Virus record (IMG/VR): IMGVR_UViG_3300025818_000166
Span: 1-25,419 of that record
Origin: a virus
Reading direction: 5' to 3' (one strand)
Length of the DNA stretch: 25,419 nucleotides
Part shown: positions 20,912 through 25,419 of the stretch, piece after piece
Position numbering within the stretch: the stretch's first letter is position 1
Layout: each line of letters begins with the position of its first letter
The notes under the pieces: model-generated
Database searches by the model: none
Seen by the model: the letters and a program-made list of their open reading frames with translations, nothing else
Told to the model about the DNA's origin: nothing
Made by a program: the position numbers and the translations under genes

Positions 20912-22360
20912 GTGGACCTAAGAGACTACCAAGTCGATGCCGTCTATCAGACTCGGAAAGCCGCCGCTCAGGGGAGTGTGATACTTCAACTCCCCACGGG
21001 CGCTGGCAAAACGGTCGTGGCCGGCGACATGATCAAGAGGGCACTCGCCAAAGGGAGGAGGGTGGCCTTTCTAGTACCCTACATATCCCTAATTGATCAG
21101 ACGTGGCAGTCTTTCGCCAAGCAGGGGATCACGGATATCGGGGTTGTGCAGGCAGACCACTGGCTGTATGACCCTGCCGCCCCTGTGCAGGTGTGCTCAG
21201 TCGATACGCTCGCTAGACGCTTGGCCTTTCCCGAGGTCGACCTAGTGATAATCGACGAGGCCCACAGGCGATCGTCTTTTGTGAATGCGTGGATGCGGAA
21301 GGGTGGACCGACGTTTGTCGGCCTGACCGCTACACCGTGGGCAAAGGGTATGGCGAATCACTGGGACCACCTGATCATCGGTGAGACGGTACGCGGGTTG
21401 ATTGATCGCGGCTTCCTGTCCGATTTTCGGGTGTTCGCCCCGTCATCGCCAGATCTCAAAGGGGTGCGAGTCGTGGCCGGCGAGTATCATCAGGGACAAC
21501 TGGGGCAGGCGGTATCTAACCGCAAGCTGATAGCATCCATTACTGATACTTGGCTGGAGCGATCGACAGGGGAGAAAACGATCCTGTTCGCTGTCAACCG
21601 AGCCCACGCGGCAGAGCTACAGGCATCATTTATCGAGCGCGATATTCCGGCTGGATACATTGACGCCCACACCTCGCCACAAGAGCGCAGCCTTATCGCT
21701 GACCAATTCCATTCAGGAGAGGTCAAGGTCGTGTGCAACGTTGGATGTCTAGTCGCTGGTGTAGACTGGGACGTGAGAACTTTGATACTGGCAGCGCCTA
21801 CGCGTTCCGAGATCAAGTACGTGCAGATGGTTGGCCGAGCATTGAGGACGGCTCCGGGTAAGGAGTACGCGCTCATCCTCGACCATTCAGACACGACGCA
21901 ACGGCTAGGCTTTGTGACAGACATTCATTATGATGAGCTATGCGACGGTAGCCCGGACAACAAGAAGGAGAGAAAAGAAAAAGAAGAAGTGCTACCCAAG
22001 CCCTGCCCTAACTGCGGAGCTTTGAAAACGACCAAGGTGTGCCCTGCCTGCGGCTATCAGTACGTGCCAACGGGACAGATAGAGACAGAGGACGGCCACC
22101 TTGTTGAGGTCAAGGCTCCAAAGTTCACGCAGAAGCGAGTCGCTGAAATACACGGGATGTTTTTGTCCCACGCACGAGAGAAGGGGTATAAGGACAGATG
22201 GGCGTATCACAAAACAATGCAGATGACTGGTTTAGCGCCGAGAGGCCGAGGGACGCCGACCCAACCCGACCAAAAGGTGCTGGACTACATCAAACACATC
22301 AACATCAAGAACGCGAGGCGGAGGAAATCTTCTACCGAGACCTCTACAAGGAACTCTTGA
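20912..22360 (+). CDS. SF2 DEAD/DEAH-type DNA helicase with zinc knuckle
   Basis: A 482-residue protein with all major SF2 motifs: PTGAGKT (28-34, motif I), DEAH (115-118, motif II), GLTATPW (137-143, motif III), and QMVGRALRT (305-313, motif VI) with GVDWD before it (283-287). After the two RecA-like domains, a zinc knuckle follows (CPNC 365-368, CPAC 377-380), then a basic tail. This is the helicase type that phages use in place of UvsW- or RecG-like branch migration or in replication restart. GTG 20912 has GGAG 9 bases upstream and is 14 bases after the SSB-like stop. Substrate and polarity cannot be told from the sequence. Confidence 0.9.
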   Translation: MDLRDYQVDAVYQTRKAAAQGSVILQLPTGAGKTVVAGDMIKRALAKGRRVAFLVPYISLIDQTWQSFAKQGITDIGVVQADHWLYDPAAPVQVCSVDTLARRLAFPEVDLVIIDEAHRRSSFVNAWMRKGGPTFVGLTATPWAKGMANHWDHLIIGETVRGLIDRGFLSDFRVFAPSSPDLKGVRVVAGEYHQGQLGQAVSNRKLIASITDTWLERSTGEKTILFAVNRAHAAELQASFIERDIPAGYIDAHTSPQERSLIADQFHSGEVKVVCNVGCLVAGVDWDVRTLILAAPTRSEIKYVQMVGRALRTAPGKEYALILDHSDTTQRLGFVTDIHYDELCDGSPDNKKERKEKEEVLPKPCPNCGALKTTKVCPACGYQYVPTGQIETEDGHLVEVKAPKFTQKRVAEIHGMFLSHAREKGYKDRWAYHKTMQMTGLAPRGRGTPTQPDQKVLDYIKHINIKNARRRKSSTETSTRNS

Positions 22361-22473
22361 ATGATCACCGAGAACTGGAGTTAAAACTATGGCACGTAGA
22401 GTGGGAAAAGCAGGACTTGGAGCGCAGGCTAGAGGCGGCGCGAAGGTGGTACCGATTGACCTACCCGGAGTAA
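22198..22473 (+). CDS. Overlapping coiled-coil protein in the helicase tail
   Basis: A 91-residue frame lying in another reading frame over the helicase C-terminus (about 160 bp) and the first 85 bp of the next gene. The second half reads like a real coiled coil (EEIFYRDLYKELLNDHREL, then WEKQDLERRLEAARRWYR), while the first half looks less natural. Start is ATG 22198 with AAGGA close by, or TTG 22357, which overlaps the helicase stop (TTGA) and has AAGGA upstream, giving 38 residues. I favour a real short protein of uncertain start. It could still be only a shadow. Confidence 0.45.
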   Translation: MGVSQNNADDWFSAERPRDADPTRPKGAGLHQTHQHQEREAEEIFYRDLYKELLNDHRELELKLWHVEWEKQDLERRLEAARRWYRLTYPE

Positions 22474-22922
22474 AGGCCGAGGAGTATCAGGGCAAGGCGG
22501 ATAGCAGAGATGCTCTAATAGAGAGCATTGAGAGCGCCACAGCCACGATAGACTTCAAGTATCCGGTGAAGATCAAGATCGAGCATGACGCTGGCGTGAT
22601 GGACTGTTACGCCGTGTTCTGGATATGGATGCGGCACATCAGCATGCATCTGAAGGAACGCTGGCCTGACGCCTACGCAAAGCTGGATCACAAAGGCGAG
22701 ATGATGCACGATATGGTGTGCCAAATGTTTCTGGGAACCACTAAGCCGGCAAAGGTTGGCAAGACTATACTGTCTGGTCGACAGAAAACTCTAACGTCAC
22801 CGCGTATGAGCAAGGGCGAGCTGATCGACTTGCTGCGACGGATCGAGGAGTGGGCTGTCAGCATTGGCATCACTCTGCCGCAACCGAGAAGCGAGTACAC
22901 GCAACACAAGGGACTTGAATGA
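22389..22922 (+). CDS. NinB-like recombination protein
   Basis: A 177-residue protein. The N-terminal 20 residues (MARRVGKAGLGAQARGGAK) overlap the preceding frame and look artificial, so the true start may be GTG 22446. The rest has a helical core (CYAVFWIWMRHISMHLKER, then HKGEMMHDMVCQMFLG) and the end SPRMSKGELIDLLRRIEEW followed by AVSIGITLPQP. The phrase pattern of a final helix then a hydrophobic GIxLP tail recalls NinB, which binds single-stranded DNA and annealing proteins in phage recombination. Together with NinG and the exonuclease set this is consistent, but the match is distant. GGAG lies before ATG 22389. Confidence 0.6.
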   Translation: MARRVGKAGLGAQARGGAKVVPIDLPGVKAEEYQGKADSRDALIESIESATATIDFKYPVKIKIEHDAGVMDCYAVFWIWMRHISMHLKERWPDAYAKLDHKGEMMHDMVCQMFLGTTKPAKVGKTILSGRQKTLTSPRMSKGELIDLLRRIEEWAVSIGITLPQPRSEYTQHKGLE

Positions 22923-22956
22923 TATTCATTTGTGTCAGCAGAGGAGCGATACTACA

Positions 22957-23211
22957 ATGAACGGATCCAAGGCAATGAGAGTTGTTTTTATTGAATGGAC
23001 TGACGCCTGCGGCTGTGCTGCGGGATGGGATGATAGAACGAAGCTTGAGGAGTTTGAGGGCAACTGCTACACCACCGGAATCGTGCTGGATGAGGACGAG
23101 CTCTTCATTCTGGTTGCGTCGTCTGTCACCGCAGACCTAAAGACACAGCAGGGCGGGATAGCAATCCCCAAGGAGATGATCAAATATATAACCGACTTAG
23201 AGCTGCCCTGA
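22957..23211 (+). CDS. Small acidic phage protein
   Basis: An 84-residue protein starting MNGSKAMRVVFIEWTDACG. EWTD and GW near the start, an acidic strand with IVLDEDELFILVA, and IAIPKEMIKYI near the end form a beta-rich unit similar in layout to a family of small phage proteins of unknown role that have EWxD, GW and IPKxxI motifs. GAGGAG lies about 10 bases before ATG 22957; ATG 22972 is an alternative. It is followed by a 43-base gap to the phosphoesterase start. Confidence 0.7.
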   Translation: MNGSKAMRVVFIEWTDACGCAAGWDDRTKLEEFEGNCYTTGIVLDEDELFILVASSVTADLKTQQGGIAIPKEMIKYITDLELP

Positions 23212-23254
23212 TAAGATACAGGTGGCACCTTCTGGCACTGGCCGGGGTGGCGCA

Positions 23255-24007
23255 ATGGGCTTTCCTGATTTCACTAATAGCAAGAGACATGACATGAGCA
23301 AATACGACACACTGATGACGCACTCGGTAGGTGGTAACCCTATCCAGAATGCGGCACGATACAGCCACAACTCAATACAGGGCCATCACCATAGCGTGTT
23401 TGGCATCGCCTACCACGCAGACATGAACAACCTGCGCTGGCATATGAGCGTAGGCTGCCTGCTGGACCAGAATAGCCCGGCTGCGCGCTACGGCAAGATG
23501 GCGGTACTGAAGCGTCCGATACTGGGCTGCGGCGTAATCCTGAGCGATCTGGGGAACTTTCTGGTCATCTCTGACCTGCATATCCCCTATCACCACAAGC
23601 ACTCTTTCGACTTCCTGTGGGCTGTTGCTGAGGAGTATGACTGCTACAACATCCTGAATGTTGGCGACGTTATCGACCACCATGCCGGATCGTTCCACGA
23701 GTCTGAGCCGGATGCCTACTCCGCCGAGGAGGAATACGAGCTGGCGAAGAAGTACGCTCAGGAGCTGGAGGAGATGTTTCCGGAGATGGTCATCACCACT
23801 GGTAACCACTGCAACATCCCTGTGCGCAAGGCTAAGGCGGCTGGCCTGCCTACCTCAATGCTGAGTGACTTCAATCACCTGTATGACTTGCAAGGCGGAT
23901 GGGATTGGGTTGATATCCACAAGTTTGCAACAAAGGGCGGCACCCCTATGCTGGTGCCGATGACGCTGAACAAGCGAGGATGGGATAAGAAGGTGCGACC
24001 GTTATGA
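23255..24007 (+). CDS. Metallophosphoesterase with motifs in circularly permuted order
   Basis: A 250-residue protein of the calcineurin-like type, but its parts are in unusual order. The usual last motifs come first: MTHSVG (His23) and GHHH (43-46), followed by GCLLDQNSPAARY and KRPILGCGVI. The usual first motifs follow: SDLH (Asp107, His109), GDVID (Asp138) and GNH (His185). Phage members I know have the DxH motif first and the GHxH end last. The frame is continuous, so this is a real permutation rather than a frameshift. All metal ligands are present, so activity is likely. ATG 23255 has GGGGTG upstream; ATG 23294 is an alternative. It overlaps the methyltransferase by 4 bases. Confidence 0.75.
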   Translation: MGFPDFTNSKRHDMSKYDTLMTHSVGGNPIQNAARYSHNSIQGHHHSVFGIAYHADMNNLRWHMSVGCLLDQNSPAARYGKMAVLKRPILGCGVILSDLGNFLVISDLHIPYHHKHSFDFLWAVAEEYDCYNILNVGDVIDHHAGSFHESEPDAYSAEEEYELAKKYAQELEEMFPEMVITTGNHCNIPVRKAKAAGLPTSMLSDFNHLYDLQGGWDWVDIHKFATKGGTPMLVPMTLNKRGWDKKVRPL

Positions 24008-24735
24008 TTTTTCAGGGTGACGCGATTAGAGAGATGTCCCGAATGGAGGCTGGTAGCATTGATATGGTATTGGTGGACCCGCCTTACGGCACTACCGGCT
24101 GTAGGTGGGATTCGATCATTCCCTTTGATGATATGTGGGAGCAGGTACACAGGGTGGCAAAGGCGGACGCTGCGTTAGTGTTTTTTGGCAACCAGCCATT
24201 CACCAGCGCCCTCGGAGCCAGCAACATTTCAAACCTGAAGTATGCGTGGACGTGGCGAAAAAGCAGGGCCACGGGCCACCTGAACGCAAAGAAGATGCCA
24301 ATGAAGGATTGTGAGGACATATTGGTTTTTTACCGAAAGCAGCCAACGTACAACCCGCAAGGCGTGAAGGATTGCGATATTATGGAGCACAACTCAAAGA
24401 GTGACTCTTTGAGGGGGGCGGTCACGGGTGCTTCCAGCGTGGTATCTGGGGGCATAAAATATGCACCGTACCGGCAAACCCGGACCGGTTATCCCCGTCA
24501 GGTTCTTGACTTTCCCTCCGAAGGCAAGACTGTCCACCCGACGCAAAAGCCAACCGCCTTGCTGGAGTACCTGATAAGGACGTACACCAATGAGGGCGAC
24601 ACAGTGCTTGACTTTTGCATGGGCGGCGGCAGTACCGGGGTTGCCTGCGCCAAGTCCGGCAGGGCGTTTATTGGAGTGGAGAGGGACCCCGGCTATTTTG
24701 GCGTGGCATCGCAGCGAATCAAGGAGGCTGTATGA
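24004..24735 (+). CDS. DNA methyltransferase (N6-adenine/N4-cytosine type)
   Basis: A 243-residue protein with motif IV DPPY (25-28) near the N-terminus, a TRD-like middle, PTQKP (about 179-183) and motif I VLDFCMGGGSTG (about 201-212) near the C-terminus. This is the beta-class order, with the catalytic DPPY before the AdoMet-binding motif. DPPY suits adenine N6 or cytosine N4 methylation; the target sequence is not known. No restriction enzyme gene lies nearby, so it is probably an orphan methyltransferase that protects phage DNA from host restriction. ATG overlaps the phosphoesterase stop (ATGA). Confidence 0.9.
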   Translation: MIFQGDAIREMSRMEAGSIDMVLVDPPYGTTGCRWDSIIPFDDMWEQVHRVAKADAALVFFGNQPFTSALGASNISNLKYAWTWRKSRATGHLNAKKMPMKDCEDILVFYRKQPTYNPQGVKDCDIMEHNSKSDSLRGAVTGASSVVSGGIKYAPYRQTRTGYPRQVLDFPSEGKTVHPTQKPTALLEYLIRTYTNEGDTVLDFCMGGGSTGVACAKSGRAFIGVERDPGYFGVASQRIKEAV

Positions 24736-24908
24736 GATTTGGACTAGGATTAAGGAATGGGTTTTGTTTTGGGTTCGATCTGTCGTCGATTGAGAAGGCG
24801 ATCATCGTATACGAGGATGGGGCCGTGTTGAGTCACGGCCTGTGCATCATGGTTGGGCCGCTGTACTTGTGTGTCATGTTCGAGAGGGAGGTAGAGATAG
24901 ATGAATAG
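24732..24908 (+). CDS. Small hydrophobic unknown protein
   Basis: A 58-residue protein starting MRFGLGLRNGFCFGFDLSS and ending MFEREVEIDE. The middle SHGLCIMVGPLYLCVMF (about 33-49) is hydrophobic enough for a membrane segment or a buried strand pair. ATGA overlap with the methyltransferase; GGAGG lies 5 bases upstream. It overlaps the next gene by 8 bases. Function unknown. Confidence 0.65.
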   Translation: MRFGLGLRNGFCFGFDLSSIEKAIIVYEDGAVLSHGLCIMVGPLYLCVMFEREVEIDE

Positions 24909-25311
24909 CGTATGCGGTGATTGCCCTCACCCATCATTTTGCAGGTACAACGGCTCCTGCGCCCCCACTCCAAAGCACGGCGGCACCGTCGCGAGCGCGA
25001 GCTTCGTCGATGCCTCTGATGATGTCCGAAAGGCCACGCCCATCGACGCCATCTTCAAGTTCTGGCCGGATGCGATGGTTGCGCTGGCTCAGCATATCTG
25101 GAATGGCAACGAGAAGTACAACCCTGAGCACCCCAAGATCGGCTGGATCAGAGAGAAAAGCAGCGATCACGTTGGCTCAATGACTCGCCACCTGTGCTAT
25201 GACTACGTGAAGGCGACCACTAAGAGGGCCAAGATCAAGGTGATGAGCGCTATAGCGTGGAGAGCGCTGGCCGAGCTACAACTACTGACAGAGGAGAAAG
25301 ATGATGAGTGA
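24901..25311 (+). CDS. DUF5664-like, putative dATP/dGTP diphosphohydrolase-type protein
   Basis: A 136-residue protein. The N-terminus has Cys5, Cys8, Cys14 and Cys20 (CGDC, then FCRYNGSC), a possible zinc site. The rest has FWPDAMVALAQHIWNGNEKY, then GWIREKSSDHVGSMTRHL and AWRALAELQL, phrases typical of the DUF5664 group linked to dNTP pyrophosphohydrolase in phages. GGAGG lies 9 bases before ATG 24901. It could adjust nucleotide pools during phage DNA synthesis, as some phages use modified purines. The match is by pattern only, and activity is unproven. Confidence 0.7.
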   Translation: MNSVCGDCPHPSFCRYNGSCAPTPKHGGTVASASFVDASDDVRKATPIDAIFKFWPDAMVALAQHIWNGNEKYNPEHPKIGWIREKSSDHVGSMTRHLCYDYVKATTKRAKIKVMSAIAWRALAELQLLTEEKDDE

Positions 25312-25381
25312 TCAAGACGAAATTAACACTAGCGCAGAGTATGTAGACCGTCTACATGCAAATTTAAGGAGAGAAGAATGA
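25301..25381 (+). CDS. Tiny acidic ORF (26 residues)
   Basis: A 26-residue frame MMSDQDEINTSAEYVDRLH ending HANLRREE, running from the overlap with the preceding stop into the next ATG (ATGA). GAGGAG lies upstream of its start. The tight overlaps at both ends suggest translation, but it is too short to identify. Confidence 0.45.
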   Translation: MMSDQDEINTSAEYVDRLHANLRREE

Positions 25382-25419
25382 ACGAACTTAAACAACCTCA
25401 CTTTTGTGATGGCTGCGGC
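25378..25419 (+). CDS. 5' end of a CDS with a possible zinc-ribbon start
   Basis: ATG 25378 has AAGGAG upstream and starts MNELKQPHFCDGCG at the window edge. CxxC within the first 14 residues hints at a zinc finger or ribbon, as found at the N-terminus of phage primases and other DNA-binding proteins. The rest lies outside the window, so nothing more can be said. Confidence 0.65.
   Translation, partial: MNELKQPHFCDGCG

Noticed and set aside
1-25419. tRNA genes, insertion sequences, integrase or attachment sites
   Set aside because: None seen on either strand by eye; nothing supports lysogeny in this window.

Overview
The window is a stretch of a tailed double-stranded DNA phage genome (or an integrated copy). 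Coding density is very high, genes overlap by 1-11 bp, and there is a complete packaging and capsid module and a phage recombination module. I see no tRNA, rRNA, integrase, transposase or CRISPR array, so nothing shows lysogeny. The host cannot be named; Shine-Dalgarno (SD) sites and sigma70-like promoters point to a bacterium, probably Gram-negative (lipobox-like N-termini, GH24 lysozyme). No tail-tube or tail-sheath gene is visible, so the tail type is open, although the portal and capsid block looks podovirus-like.

Layout: two opposed arms diverge from a noncoding centre at about 15041-16280. The left arm (minus strand, 15040 down to 1) is late and structural. In transcription order it holds a small-terminase-like AT-hook protein, a GH24 (T4-type) lysozyme, a possible 37-residue ORF, large terminase, portal, a collagen-like protein, a coiled-coil protein, an internal promoter, two small proteins (one a zinc ribbon), scaffold, major capsid protein and a terminator. 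After that come a 1515-residue LamG/carbohydrate-binding fibre-like protein, an HExxH lipoprotein, a holin-like membrane protein, and a run of small tail or fibre genes chained by stop/start overlaps, including a glycine-rich adhesin-like protein. The right arm (plus strand, 16281 to the end) is early and metabolic. It starts with small unknown genes, then NinG, a structured leader with a terminator-like hairpin, a YqaJ/lambda-Exo type nuclease, a DUF1071/Sak-type annealing protein, a small protein with an SSB-like C-terminal tip, an SF2 helicase with zinc knuckle, and a NinB-like protein. It ends with a metallophosphoesterase in permuted motif order, a DNA methyltransferase, a DUF5664-type protein and small ORFs running off the right edge.

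The centre holds about eight ~20-bp iterons next to an AT-rich stretch, several inverted repeats, a late promoter facing left and candidate early promoters facing right. It is the best candidate for a replication origin and the early/late switch. Exonuclease, annealing protein, SSB-like protein, NinB/NinG-like proteins and helicase together look like a complete recombination-dependent replication or repair set.

The observations I rate highest are the apparently circularly permuted metallophosphoesterase (23255-24007), the iteron array (15323-15470), the structured leader before the recombination operon (18468-18599), and the SSB-like protein ending in DLDIPF.
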